From Thereva unica (Eukaryota; Arthropoda; Insecta; Diptera; Therevidae), in the NCBI GenBank assembly GCA_949987705.1, contig OX465283.1:136612101-136676100 (forward strand): DNA of 64,000 nt, read 5' to 3'. The notes beneath the pieces are model-generated. The model had not been told where the DNA came from. It saw nothing but the letters and a program-made list of their open reading frames with translations, and did no database searches. Shown here piece by piece: positions 11,252-22,616 of the stretch. Position 1 is the stretch's first letter. Every line of letters starts with the position of its first letter. The position numbers and the translations under genes are program-made.

Positions 11252-11830
11252 CCCGTTTATGACTAGGTTGAAAAGTTGAGTAGAGGTTGAGCTGAAATTT
11301 CTGCAACTGTATATTATGTCGAACTGAGTTCACTTTAGATTGAAATATATCAATAGGTTCATAGCCTCAAATTTATGTGTGAAACTCTCAATTTTTTTTA
11401 AAACCATGGAAAGTAATCAGAACGAAATAATTTTATATTCTACAAGCTATGCAGGCAGGCAGACTTGACGGATGGTAAGCAAACAGAACAAATATCTTTT
11501 CAACCCAATTACAGCTCAACCAGCGTATATGAGGCGAAATATCTACTCGACCCAGGTAGAAGAGTTGAGTTGAGTTAAGTGGACGCAGTTTCAACTTGAC
11601 TCCCGTTTATAACTGGGTTCAACTACTTAGAACAACGTGGAGGAGAACCCTACTAGCAGAAGCCGCAACAACTGGGAGATCCTGGTCGGAGCTGAGAGCT
11701 GTCGCGCAAAACAGAGTCCGCTGCAGGGCAACTGTTTCCGCCCTATGTCCCATGAGGTATTAAAGTAGCTTAAAGAAGAAGAAGAAGAAGAACTTTGGTG
11801 GAACCTGGGTTAAACCTAGTCATTAAAGGG
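11252..11830. mobile_element. Dispersed MITE-like repeat C, copy 1 (interrupted)
   Basis: The left end CCCGTTTATGACTAGGTT and the right end AACCTAGTCATTAAAGGGG are inverted copies. Internal words (ATATGAGGCGAAATAT, CTCGACCCAGGTAG, GTTGAGTTGAG) match the reverse complement of 32.1-32.35 kb. GTTCAAC/GTTGAAC words recur near both ends. No coding capacity. A LINE tail at 11634-11788 splits the right arm. Confidence 0.7.
11634..11788 (+). mobile_element. LINE 3'-terminal fragment inside repeat C
   Basis: Plus-strand translation gives SWSELRAVAQNRVRCRATVSALCPM before a stop, a common C-terminal tail of insect LINE ORF2 proteins, followed by a (GAA)n tail. AGAAC occurs on both sides (11629-11633 and 11789-11793) and is the probable target duplication. 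Only about 155 bp of the LINE was inserted. Confidence 0.75.
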
Positions 11831-12189
11831 GATATGTGTAAGCTTGCTTCACAGTGGCGTTGGTCGGTTTGTTCTATTATGAACGAACTTCTAGGTTGTA
11901 GAGAGCTCAAAAACGGGGGTCTATGCAGAGGAAATAAGCCGAGCGGGCTGCAAAAGCCTGCACCTATTATGAAATACGGGAAGTACTCTACCGTGCCTTA
12001 TTACTAGGCAAAACTTAATAGAGTTAGGTATATTTCTTAAGGCCCGACGCAACCACTTTCGCCTTTTTGAGGAGAAAATTCATCCCTTGGAGTCCACAAT
12101 TTTGATAGCTATTTCGGCTAGAAGTGTCGCTAAAACCGCTCCAACTAATTTGAATGTGTTCTTCAATCAATAAATTTATATAAATTAGT
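11831..12189. other. Unassigned DNA
   Basis: No gene or repeat that I can recognise. It joins repeat C to the possible MITE relic that follows. Confidence 0.35.
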
Positions 12190-12296
12190 CGGTCACAGTG
12201 ACGTTTCTCGCATGTGGGGATTTGAAACTCACACTGCGCATGGAAACAGCGTTTTTGAAATTCCCATATTTTATGACGCGGGCTCTACACGGATTG
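12190..12296. repeat. Possible decayed relative of the 6.95-kb MITE
   Basis: The words CGCATGTGGGGATTTG, CACTGCGCATGGAAA and GACGCGGGCTCTACA resemble CGGCATGCGGGGATTC, CTGCGCATGGAAA and GGCGCGACCTCTAC in the 6948-7168 element, in the same order. The left terminus is not recognisable. Confidence 0.4.
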
Positions 12297-12738
12297 TTTT
12301 GATATGTCCATAATGCCTCCTTCGACGGTCGTTACGTACCACTTCTTGAACATTTTCTAACGCAGTTTTTCACCGTCTCGAGCCCCAATAAACAGTCAAG
12401 CTGGTTCCGCCCTGTTTAAATTGAAATGTCTATATTTCTAATGAAAAGATTTAATTACTGCACGTAATTAGATTACAAAATTCTGACATAGACTGTCAAA
12501 CAACAACTGACAAAAATGTTCAATGTTCAAAATGACCGAAATTTTCACAGCTTTGCTGAAAGCTTATATGACCGTCGTTTCTTTCTTTTGCTTTAGTGAG
12601 GTACAGGGTGCAAAAATGCCATTTGGCTTATTGTACTGCATCGCCATATCTCATACTTGTAGGCCTGACAGCTTGAACAGGTCCAGCAGTCTTCTTAAAG
12701 GGTTAGACTTAGACTTAAAGAGCTAGACTTAGACTTTT
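12297..12738. other. Unassigned DNA with a weak shared block
   Basis: The stretch 12540-12670 shares degraded similarity with 14790-14920 (TTCTTTTGC, TTGTACT-CA, ATATCTCATACTTGTAGGCC versus ATACCTCATATTTGTAGGCC). It may be the untranslated end of a LINE family. Nothing else is supported. Confidence 0.35.
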
Positions 12739-12808
12739 CTTTGATCTGTTAGCAGTCGGTCCAAGCGGGACGTCCCCGCAACGTATACGCTGCTGTCGGT
12801 GCCGCTAT
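12739..12808 (-). mobile_element. LINE 3' terminal fragment, second copy
   Basis: About 70 bp (TTTGATCTGTTAGCAGTCGG, CGGGACGTCCCCGCAACG, ATACGCTGCTGTCGGTGCCG) match the 3' end of the LINE at 9.56-9.63 kb with few changes and in the same orientation. It is extremely 5'-truncated. Confidence 0.8.
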
Positions 12809-14914
12809 TTTTCTCCATGCAGTTTCTTCTTAGTTTCTTCGATTTCCCGATTCTGTTAAATTCGGCAGGTCGACCATCCTCCTCCTTTCATACTCAGTAC
12901 TTGGGGCCAGACGACGGCGTCACTTAGAGTTGACTGACTTAACGAGTCCTATCAATCAATCAGTCCAAAACGTGTCCTGAAGTCAAACCATCTCGCAAGG
13001 TTTGGTCAATCCAGTCACCTACCTCCAGCGTTCGGCGTATTTCATCTAGATCCGATCGGCAAGTGCTCTTTTCACCAAGCTAGTGGTGCATCAATTGGAC
13101 CTTAGAAGTCCCATGGAAGTTAAGAGTAATCCATTCTGGCTGATCCGATAAATCAGAATATGGCATTATACAACTGGGTGCGCCCAATGACCAGAGGGGT
13201 AGTACTAGAATGGTTTCGACGGTCAACGCCCCTTCACCTTGAGGCAAAAAACTTTTCGGTTACCCTTGTATTGAAATATCCAAAGTAATATATACTCAAC
13301 TTTTCTTACCTGTTCATTTTTTCAAAGATATCTAACCATATCTTGAAAATCTTCCCCTAATAAATGATGAATTTTGTATGCTCGCACGCTACGCATTAAT
13401 TATTATATTCGGCATGCTTATTATAATTTCTTCTTTTGTATTGACGTGCTCATTTCCACACTTCATCATAATCCCCAATGCTTGAATTCTTTCTGTCAGA
13501 ACGGTTCTTACGTGTAGTTCTAACATAGATAAAGTATTTCCTGATTCACATAACGCTGACGGATTTCGTATAATCTCTAAATATTTTTTCTGCATAGCTT
13601 CACCTCGCATAAATAAAGAATTAAAAGCCTTCTGATGTATGATTATGCTCGGCAGCTCACACATTATGTTCGCAAGAACTACATATCATGCAAAACTATC
13701 TTCTTCCCCCAAGTTTTTTTTGTACAGTAAAGCTAGGGCAACAATGTCAATAAGATAGAGGCATCAGGTAGTGCATATCTATATGGCACTCAATAAAACA
13801 ATTTGTTACTATGTTCTTCAAACGGCGTTTATTAGTTTCGGAATTGATTTAAGCGCCAATTAATAAAATATACTCAAAAGTGCCCTTTCTCAACGCCAGG
13901 GTCGCAATTGAATACCCTGAAGCTCCATTAACTGGCTGCACTAAAGGCGAGTGCAGAGCGATGTAGGTCCACTTCCATTTCAAAGTCCTCGATCCACTTT
14001 TCACCTGGCAAAAAAACCCAAACTGGTCAACATTCTGCGGTAAATCGTGACAAAGTCATAAACTTTCATGACGCGGTCATAAATCGTTGATTAGCATAAA
14101 GAATTAGCCGGCATCAAGCCACCACGCATCTTCCCCCCTCATGCCGTCAATATAATTCCGAATGTTCACAGCAGCGCTTTGGTCACCTTCGGCGCTCAGC
14201 AGTCTTCTTTCTGTGGCTGCAGGTAAAAAAGTTCTTAATTAAAGAAGTTGCGATTTTCTTCAGAAACTGTCAAAACGGCGACACTAGCGCACCCGTCACA
14301 ACGGGCACGTGAGGAGGCAATTTAGTGACGGGCAGACGGCGTCAATCTTGTTCTGCGCTCAGTGCAAAATTCCAGTTCTTGTCGGGTCGAGTTGAGGCTA
14401 TTTGGAGTTATTTACTGCCGATTCTGGTGGCCTAGGAAGCGATTCATTTTGCTAATTGGCGCCTTAAGCAGCTCTTAAAATTCTGCATCTGATTTAAAAA
14501 TTAGCCGAGGATGTCTGGACCTTGATTTATGTAATAAGATTATAGCGAGATGAGAACCTGATAAGCCCAGTTAGTGCGATATTAATTCTTCTAACGATAA
14601 TTTATTATCCATACTTAAGATGCTATAAATTCTCTTTTTATGCCGCAATAAGTTGACCCAGGAATTTGACTGGAAAAAAATATATTGAAAAAAAAAAAAA
14701 AAAAAAAAAACAATTGTGTCATTTTTTTGTTTTAAAATTGGAGCGGTTCTTTAACTGTTTCTATAAACGTCAGATACATACAAGTGGATCGATGCAACTT
14801 GCCTTTGATATTCTGACAGAAAACACAAACCTTCTTTTTTCTTTTGCCCGTGTGAGATATTGGATCCAACGGTGCTGCGGGCATTCATTTTGTACTACAC
14901 CCTATACCTCATAT
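12809..14914. other. Unassigned DNA
   Basis: Contains a 27-base, almost pure A run near 14687-14710 and a 91-codon minus-strand frame at 13389-13664 with no recognised motif. I see no defensible exon or element. Confidence 0.4.
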
Positions 14915-15946
14915 TTGTAGGCCAGGTCGCCTGAAAGAAACCCCACTCCTCGCTGTGGCGGGGCACTCACAGAAAATGTGGGGCAGACTTATCTTCCGCA
15001 AGGTTAAGGCCCTTCCTAGCCTACATAAGTGGTAATTCAGGGCGCATCGTTGGGCAGTCAAGGCAACAACGGTTATGATATCATTTCTACAGCGCCTTAG
15101 CAATTCCTTGGCCATGTGAGTCGACGGCGCAGCAAGTAACCGCCTAGAGTTTGTCAGTCCAGGCGCGGACCTCAAGCGTACAGTAATACGATATTTCATC
15201 AAAGTGTGATCGGCCAGGGCAAGGTGGGTGCTCCGATCCGCCTCGGGATCATTAAATACAATGTCAGAGCCGTGTTTAGGCTAGGCGAATGCCATGAGTA
15301 CGTTGGCAGTCCCAAACTAAATTCGACTTGGCCCTACGAGATGATAAAGATCCGTTTCTTTTGGTAGGTTCTTCTTAAGTTTTTATTAGTGCATGACTCT
15401 ATAGCGAATACCTTTGCTTGACAGACTGTTGCTAAGGTGCCAAGGCTTATCGCCCTGCCTGGGACTTTCACTCCAGATTGTAGCGCCCACACATGTCTCT
15501 GATTTGGAGCCATCCGTGTACCATACTAGTCCACCCGGCGATACTCTAGGAGAACTGCAGTTCAGTCTGTCATAGAGCACATAGTGCAGGTTGCTCAAAT
15601 TTTGATATTTTATAGGCCATGCAGTCCGATGGCATCCTCGCTTCCGAAATCTCTTCTGTAATGTTCATTTATTGTAGAATGTGCTCGTCACAAAACCAGC
15701 ACCAAGGTAGGTAGCTTTCAGCCGTAGCGCCGCGTTCATGACAAACTTCTGTACCTGGAGAGTCTCCAGCGCTGCCTTCGAATAGGTTTGGATGGTCCTA
15801 GGGTTGGAAAGGCCAGCCATTCTTTGAATTTTGCCCAGATTAATTATGAAACCTTTAAGTTCTATTCTGTGCTACAATACATTCGGTTGTAAACCTCAAA
15901 TGAATCCACAAGCTCTGTGCCAATTAAACAAGGATTTGCACGTCCT
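14915..15946 (-). pseudogene. Minus-strand LINE, RNase H and C-terminal part
   Basis: Read right to left: a post-RT region (RTCKSLFNWHRACGFI, IQRMAGLSNPRTIQTYSKAAL, NAALRLKATYLGAGF), the first RNase H strand with its catalytic Asp (LVWYTDGSKSE) near 15.53-15.55 kb, and a C-terminal HIFCECPA zinc-cluster end near 14.96 kb. Part of RNase H is missing and the frame is broken several times. The upstream part of the same element continues at 18081-18440, beyond a plus-strand LINE inserted exactly inside the K-Y-L-G block of the RT. The type is a LINE with RNase H (I/R1/LOA-like); the exact clade is not decided. Confidence 0.8.
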
Positions 15947-15961
15947 CCTAAATATTTGGAT
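15947..15961. repeat. Target-site duplication, left copy
   Basis: CCTAAATATTTGGAT recurs exactly at 18066-18080, flanking the plus-strand LINE. The first CCTAA coincides with the LINE tail unit, so the true duplication is 11-15 bp. Confidence 0.9.
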
Positions 15962-16402
15962 CAGAGGCCTTAAATGTTATGTTATACCTTCCTCCTTTAA
16001 ATCTCGTGGCAAGGGAAAGCGCAACCATCGCAGCCCTTAGAATAAAAGACTCCGGTTTCTGGACTGGAATCAGGGGAGGGCACACGAAGGTACTGAACTC
16101 AGTTACTATCCCCATAAAAACCGACTTCTGCATTCCCGAAATTACCTTCACGAGGAACTACGGTGTCCACATCCCTTCACGTCGTGAATGGATAAATTGA
16201 CCACATAGGTTTCAGGATGCCATAAACGTTTTTACTGATGGCTTTAAGCTCGAGGGTCCAGTGGGAGGAGGAGTATTTTCCCCAGAACTTGGGATTGAAG
16301 TCTCCTTCCAACTTCCCGATCACTGCAGTGTATATCAAGCGGAGATTCTAGCCATACAAGAAGCTGTTCTGCAAATTAACCAGCAAGGCGATGGGAACCG
16401 GA

Positions 16403-16410
16403 CTGTCTAC
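16403..16410. repeat. 8-bp target duplication of the hAT-type element
   Basis: CTGTCTAC at 16403-16410 and 17278-17285. It fits the hAT target pattern nTnnnnAn. Confidence 0.92.
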
Positions 16411-17277
16411 TAGGGTGGAGTGAAAAAATTGTTTTTTTACAACGGCTAGGGCATACCTGCAGAAAGTTGTCATTTTAGCTTACAAATGAAGACAAAAAAT
16501 ATTATTCACCTCATTGCATGTTAAGAGGTGCCCCAGATGGTATAAAGATTTAAAAAAAATTACAAAATCAGCCTTTTGCCCACCTCGAAGGTTGGCTTTT
16601 TTTTATTTATGTTGTAGTCAAAATAAACATTACAATTAATAATAATAATAATAATAAATTTATTGGCAAGGTACACAAGATCATACATCTTTTAGAGTAC
16701 ATTTTAAAACAGGTAATCTAACTTAAATATAAATAAATGTAGTGAGTGGGATAAAGAGAACGGGATAATTAATAGGTACAGAAGAGGATATGAAAATAAG
16801 TGGATAGAAAATCTAAGAAAAAGAAGAGGAGGAAGAAAGAACACAATTCTTAATTTTGCCTCATTTTAAACACAAACAAAACTATCACGCAAGTTTTAGA
16901 ACAAAAATTATCATGTAAACTATAAACAAGATATTTTTACCATTTTTACAAATTTTAAGAAAACCTCATATTTTAAGTATAAATTGGGCACTATATGTTT
17001 ATAACTTTCATATTTGACCCTAAAACAAATTCTAAACAATGCAAAATTACTATTTCAACGATTTTTCAAAATTTATGGATGTATCAGATAGTCTAATAGC
17101 AGTATATTCACACAATTTTTTTTTTGCAATTGAATTGCATTGGGGCACCTCTAAACGTCATCACAATAAAATAATATTTTGCCAGTTTCATTTACTCATA
17201 CAAAGGCAACTTTTTATTGCTATTCCATTACAAAAGCCAATTAAAAAAAATTCTCCATATATTATCGCTCCACCCTA
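16411..17277. mobile_element. Non-autonomous hAT-type element (867 bp)
   Basis: The termini TAGGGTGGAG and CTCCACCCTA are inverted copies, and the 8-bp duplication CTGTCTAC flanks them. Both traits point to the hAT superfamily. A second inverted pair (GGTGCCCCA near 16.53 kb, TGGGGCACCTC near 17.14 kb) lies inside. The interior is AT-rich, with an (AAT)n microsatellite at about 16.64 kb and no transposase. Removing the element and one duplication joins the RNase H frame of the host LINE without a break, which confirms the boundaries. Confidence 0.93.
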
Positions 17278-18046
17278 CTGTCTACATCTTCTCAGATAGT
17301 CAGGCAGCTCTGAAAGCCCTGCGCTCCTGCACAAACAGCTCTAGAGCTACCTCTGAATGTCGCAGATGTCTTAACGAGATGGCTCAGCAGTTCAGGACCA
17401 TCCTCGTTTGGGTGCTCGGTCACCGAAATATAGAGGGAAATTGTAAAGCTGACGAACTGGCTAGGAGAGGCACGACCGCTACTCTCCTTCCAGAAAAGGA
17501 AAGAGTTGGTATGCCTTGGGGCTCCTTTAAACTCCGATGCAAGCAACACACAATCACACAAGCGAAAAAGCATTGGAGGGATCTGAATAAATGCACTTTG
17601 GCCAAATTAACCTGGCCCTCTTATGATCTCAGGCGAACCACCTTATTACTGAGCCTTGGGAGACAAGAACTCTCAGTTATAGTGGGAGTCTTAACCGGAC
17701 ACTGTCTGATAGGGACGCATGCGACCCGTTTAGGTCTTGAGACCTAGAATTTCTGCAGAAGCTGTAAGAACCGAACGAGGCGGAAAGTGTACTACATCTC
17801 CTCTGTCACTGCCCGGCCCTAAGCAAGATAAGGTTAACCACATTTGGTGAACCCTTTCTAAGCAACCTTGCGGAAATCTCGAAGTTTGGGATCCCGCAAC
17901 TTAGAAGATTCATTACTTCCTCGAGATGGTTTTAACGAAGAAATGACATTTTAACATCGGGTTTTAAAGTGGGATCACTATGGCATCACAATCTGCCTAT
18001 CCTTCTGGCCTAAGTGTGTGGGCTTGAACCAAAAGCTCAGCCATAT

Positions 18047-18070
18047 CTAACCTAACCTAACCTAACCTAA
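18047..18070 (+). repeat. (CCTAA)n LINE tail, telomere-type unit
   Basis: Four perfect CCTAA units preceded by a partial one end the plus-strand LINE and run into the target duplication. CCTAA is the complement of TTAGG, the ancestral arthropod telomere repeat. Here it is only about 24 bp and is best read as the 3' tail of the LINE. Confidence 0.9.
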
Positions 18071-18080
18071 ATATTTGGAT

Positions 18081-18440
18081 TGCTGTTCTGCCTGCGAGTG
18101 TAGGTTCTTAAAGTTCCGGTAGTGATCGTTTTCTGGTAAAAGAAGACAGAATCGTTTTGTCGGAATTGACTTTTAGTCCTACCATGTCGGCAGCAACTAG
18201 AGACCAGATCTAATGCCTGCTGCAGACGCCTTGGCATGGCTTCTTTCACCTGTGACTACTATGACGACATAAAACTTCTCCCTGCACACAACCTTTTGCT
18301 ATGGTGCCTTCCAGAGACCTGGGAGGCTTTTAGTTGGCGAGTTCTCAGCATTTAGTCTATCCAGTTGCTTAGCGGTCGCTGTAAACAGGATATCAGAAGG
18401 ACTGTAGCCCGCAGCCTTAAGTAAGAGATTAATGGAGAAG
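18081..18440 (-). pseudogene. Minus-strand LINE, reverse-transcriptase part
   Basis: This is the upstream continuation of the LINE at 14915-15946. On the minus strand it shows a GCVQGEV block (RT motif equivalent to GCPQGGVLSP), then LQQALDLVSS, followed by KNLHSQAEQQS and the K-Y-L-G block, which is completed across the inserted plus-strand LINE. The YADD catalytic block between the first two is missing and the frame is broken, so it is an old copy. Its 5' limit is unclear; weak LINE-like composition extends to about 18.48 kb, next to a short GGTTA-type run. Confidence 0.72.
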
Positions 18441-21119
18441 AGGTGCCGGGGATGTGACCTGATACGTCCAACAAGGTAGGGTTAGGTTAGTGAGTAACAG
18501 AGGTGCTACTGATCAAAAATCTCACAGAGCTATTGTAACTATGTATATGTAGGTTCTAAAACGAGTTTTCTATTAACCCGCATTTTTCAAAATTCGATAC
18601 AGACCTATTTTGATTAACAGATCTCGCAAGGTATATGAGTTTGGCAAAGAGCTGGACCTCTATGGTATATAAGAAATGTGCCTAGCTCAGCTGGTGGTAC
18701 AAACAATACGTACTAAGCTTGGCTTGGCCATCTTGAACGAACCTTTGAAGAAGAGATAAACCAACAGAAAAAAAAACGTAGAACGACCAAGAAATCTACC
18801 TATATCGAGATAGGGTTCTAGACTATATGCAACTCATTCGTAGAACTGGACAGAACTAACAAAACTCAGGAGCGATTGAAAAAAGGGGATACAAGAGGCA
18901 AGAGGGCTGTAGCCCTATTTAAGAAGAAGTCTAATAAATTGAGCATAGGTAAGATCAATTTCACTGATTTATTTGAAATTAAGCAAGTTCGCCTGAAGTT
19001 AAGAATTGATTTGAGAAAAGGTGCAGCTGCAGTGCAGAAATATTCATACAGACTGTGAAGCTGAAAATTTGTAATTTGTCTCAAAATATTACAAAAGAGC
19101 TGAGTTGGAAGGACGAAGGATAGCCTTTACCGTTACCTAAGCCCAATATCAATTTACACACTGTGAAACTCTTCTTCTCACTCTTCGGAATTGCAGTGTG
19201 TTGCTGCATTTTATAAGCTTGTATAATTTTCAGCATATTTTTAATTGAAACAACCCGCAATCTTCAACATTTTGAATAAACTGCAATAAAACAAAAATTA
19301 AGACCAAAGAATTAGCAACTTTAAATCATCGCTGACGTCTACCTGCAATTTTTTAACTTTTTATCGCCGAATCTTCTAAGGTATCAAAATAACTTCTTCT
19401 AATTGATTCATTAGTACCAACTCCTTCATATAAGCTCTAATCGGCAACGTCAACGCCGCATCCAGAAAAGTTCAAAGGTGGCCAGAGTCTGACCTTTCGA
19501 CACGATTTTAGCAAAAATTCACCCAATTAACCCAATTCTCAGGATGAGAAAATAAATAGAGCCTCATTGGCACATTACGGGGCTCCGCCAAACACCAGGG
19601 GACTCCATGCTGGATCTTCTGCGATGTACTGACGTCCTCTGCACTCGCCCGGTACTCTTGTGGGTCCACATAGTTGGTAATTTTTCTCGCAGATGCCGCA
19701 ATCTCGCCGACGACTTCGATTCTTCGATTCGCCCGTCCGATTTGCTGCTACCTATGATCACAGCTCGAATCGTGGAATAGATATAAATCAGCTTTGGGGG
19801 AAATTTGCACCTCGGCGAGGGCATCTTCTAATTTTAATTTCTTCCTTCTCGCCAGGTAAACAGATAATGAGATACGAATCTCTCGCGATGGCTCCAGTAC
19901 TTCGTCGTTCTTGTACCACCATTTAGATTTATCCGACGACTTGTAGGTGAGTTGGTATAATTATACATTTTTTCCCTCCTCGAATCAGTTCCAATTTTTT
20001 TTCGGTAATTAATCATTGGACGTTTTTCTTTGCGGTCTATTCAAGAGCCGAGAGAGGGAAAGAGCCCACGATGATTTCTACGTAAATTACAGCTTATTGC
20101 GAGTTCTCAACGCTGAAATGTGGTCAATATTTTTGCACAACTTTTATTGCATTCAATGGTACTGATCCCGGGGGAAAATGGAGCCGGAGGTTTCTTTGAG
20201 GCTGCAGATTCTTTTCTTTTCGGTTAGAAAGTTATTAGTGTTGATTGTAAATTCTTTGAATATTGTTTAGGCAAGACCTAGATAAGTCTGCAATAATTGC
20301 AATCGTCACAGTTAATTGGCTTATTCAGATTTGCTTGAAACATTTTGCTTTTTGCACAAATTATTACTATCAAAAAGAAATGGACACAGTTGCTCCATAG
20401 TTGCAGAATTTACTCACAGTATTAACAGTATGAAAAGATGAATCAACATCGGTCGTTTCAACTAAAATGTGTTCTATTTATTGGCGCGTTTTTTGAGAGT
20501 GCAAAATAGTTTTGTGAATAGCCTAAGGAAAATGGTAAATACCTTCAACAAAAGCCCAAACTTTAATAAATTTTCTGGCAAATTATGGGAGTGAGATTGA
20601 TTACTGAATTAATAAGGAAGTAGCAGCAGTAAAAGCGCGTGAAAGTACCCATAATCAGATTTCAAATGCTCATTTAAACAGGGAAACGGTAAGAGTTAAA
20701 TTCAGCATTGCTAGTAATGTATTACGAGAAATCAAATATTTATTGTTGCACTAATTTAGATTCAGGTACTCTTCCAGTATTTTGATCGGTACCAAAGTAA
20801 GCTATTTGAATATTAACTATCTATATTAGGAAAACCCAAGCTTAGAAAACATCCATTGTATTGCTATTCGGTAGTGTCTTCAGGTCATGGTGTAATAATG
20901 TAAATTTCTAGACCATAGTGTACGCGATAAAATGTTGACAAGGCTGCCGCGATTCAATGAGTCTATGAAGGTGCAAAAGGAACCATCGCATTCATTGGAG
21001 GAGAGCTTACTTTAGAAATCGTTAGCTGTAGCCTACTCACACCGTTCACTCAGACAGAAGAAAGATTGTCGCAGGTTTTATTAGAGAGAAAGTAAGATAA
21101 GTAATCTTGCCGTACCTTT
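18441..21119. other. Unassigned DNA
   Basis: No gene or element that I can support. At 18.67 kb there is an A-box-like word (TAGCTCAGCTGGT) without a matching B box, so I do not call an RNA gene. Confidence 0.4.
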
Positions 21120-21560
21120 AGGACCTGCCCTGCCACTATCCAAAGAACTCACGGATATCTTGAGCCACTTTAACAGGAGCGGTCTGCAGATCATCGAACG
21201 CCCACCATGACGCCTGGAGTAGTAGTGGAGTGGCGGTGGGTTGCTTAAAACAATAACTACCCGTCCTGATGAGGACGCTCAATAAGAAAACTCGATGGTG
21301 AAACAACGAGCTCTCCAACCTAAGATCCGCCACGAGGAAACTATTCAAGGCAGCCTAGCTGCTCCCCACCTATAATAAGGCTATTAGACTAGCAAAAAGA
21401 AGTAGCTGGAGAAATTTATGCAAGGGCATCTGCTGAAAACCCGAGGTTGGTTGCCCGAAGAGGCCAACCTCCGACCCTCATACAAAAACTAACAATTTAA
21501 CCACCATCGGCTCCAAGAAACACACCACGGCCTCCATGAAAAGGACTTACTCATCGGGAT
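21120..21560 (+). pseudogene. LINE ORF2 fragment (endonuclease-RT linker)
   Basis: The plus strand encodes, with stops, NNELSNLRSATRKLFKAA and YNKAIRLAKRSSWRNLCKGI. This is the conserved basic linker between the endonuclease and RT domains of R1/LOA/I-like LINEs (usual form WWN..L..LR...R.LF, AY..AIR.AKR.SWR.FC). A GCPKRP-containing stretch follows near 21.46 kb, with related sequence in inverse orientation near 24.88 kb. There is no RT domain next to it. Confidence 0.72.
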
Positions 21561-22363
21561 AGTAGTGACAGTGAGGCAGAGACCGCGGAGATACCACCTT
21601 TAATGCGCCATCACTTACGTGGTTGTGAGCTCCTCCTTCAGGTTAGGCGCAGAAAACCTAGTTGAGCAGGGCCTGAAACCTAAAAGTCAGGGCTAGGTGA
21701 ATCTCGCTGAAAGCCCGCTGCTTCGCCATCAGAACGACTTACCACCTCACTTTTATCCCAGAGAAACACAATGGTTTGTACAATATCAACATAAATTTAA
21801 TTTTAATTCAACAAACACAGAACAACATTAAGTTTAGCCTAGGAACTAGTTTAAAAAATCGGACGTACTTGTAACTCTAGCTGGTTGTGTAGTAAACCAT
21901 ACTACCAGCGGTTAGGGCCAAGATAATGGCCTCTTTTGCACCGGACTTCAAACAACAAGCTTTCCTGATTGTCCTGTTCTCCACGTTGTGATTCCGGTGG
22001 ATCCGTCTACCACCTTCTCGCTGTGCGTCGTCTATTCCTTTCACTCGACCCAGGCAGTACATTTGTCCCTTACACGACGGTAAATTGTACTGAGTGCTCA
22101 ATTTTGTGCACCCAAATAGCTCCACTGCCTTTCATTGACCTTGGCTTCGTGCAACATAGTCCCCCACGATTGTCGGCTCCTGTCTTGAAGTCTTCCTAGG
22201 GTTTATAGATCTTCTTCAATGCTACCAGTATATCTCTGCACCCAAATTCAACTCACGAATATCAAGGGACGCAGGAACACATTCATTTTAACCCTTTCAG
22301 TCCATTTGTTGTATTGATGGGCAGGTGTACACAGGTTTGTTTTATATCCTAGACAGGCAGACA
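21561..22363. other. Unassigned DNA
   Basis: No convincing motif. Part of it may be further decayed LINE sequence downstream of the linker fragment. Confidence 0.35.
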
Positions 22364-22450
22364 TAATCCAGTCAAATTAAACTGCCGCAAAAATCGGGAA
22401 TATCTGGAAATTGGAACAGCCCTTAAAAACATCATTATAAAATAAATGTC
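22364..22450 (+). repeat. Relic of long-TIR family F (terminus)
   Basis: Begins TAATCCAGTCAAATTAA and continues with GGAATATCTGGAAATTGG, ACAGCCCTTAAAAACATC and ATTATA. It matches the first ~85 bp of the element at 59.68 kb. The remainder of this terminus appears displaced at 23335-23490. Confidence 0.75.
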
Positions 22451-22576
22451 GCATTGCTCCAACAATCGGGGGAGTGTTGTTACTCTTATGAATGTTGCAA
22501 ATAATAACACCGTAATTATTAATATATTTTTTTTTTTATGTGATAGACTAGAGACTTAGGGAAAGCCCCCTTTGTA

Positions 22577-22616
22577 CTGTTCGACAATCTATTTTTTCCT
22601 ATAGAATGTCGAACAG
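22577..22616 (-). repeat. SINE 3' stem-loop
   Basis: CTGTTCGACA pairs exactly with TGTCGAACAG across a 20-bp A/T-rich loop that holds a further CTAT/ATAG pairing and an A tract on the RNA strand. The same stem, less perfect and with a much longer A-rich loop, is present in the copy at 34952-35078. Confidence 0.88.

Larger units (their letters stand above)
15962..18070 (+). pseudogene. Plus-strand LINE with RNase H and (CCTAA)n tail, split by hAT
   Basis: A 5'-truncated LINE. Translation gives a post-RT region (ARESATIAALRI, DSGFWTG), then RNase H with the catalytic Asp blocks NVFTDGFK, an AEILAIQEAV helix and IFSDSQAALKAL, then GHRNIEGNCKADELAR. A C-terminal CysHis cluster (FCRSC...VLHLLCHCPALS, by frame changes) and a stop follow near 17.93 kb. 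A hAT-type element interrupts RNase H between VY and IFSD, with an 8-bp duplication. The 3' end is a run of CCTAA units, not poly(A). Stops in the first part show that it is dead. It lies inside a minus-strand LINE of the same general type. Confidence 0.85.

Noticed and set aside
13389..13664. 91-codon minus-strand frame with protein-like composition
   Set aside because: No recognised domain, no splice context, and no repeat copy; not enough to call a gene.
18047..18070. Interstitial telomere or chromosome-end sequence
   Set aside because: Only about five units, positioned as a LINE 3' tail directly before a target duplication.
18665..18720. Box-A-like TAGCTCAGCTGGT, candidate tRNA or SINE
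   Set aside because: No box B at the right distance and no second copy in the window.
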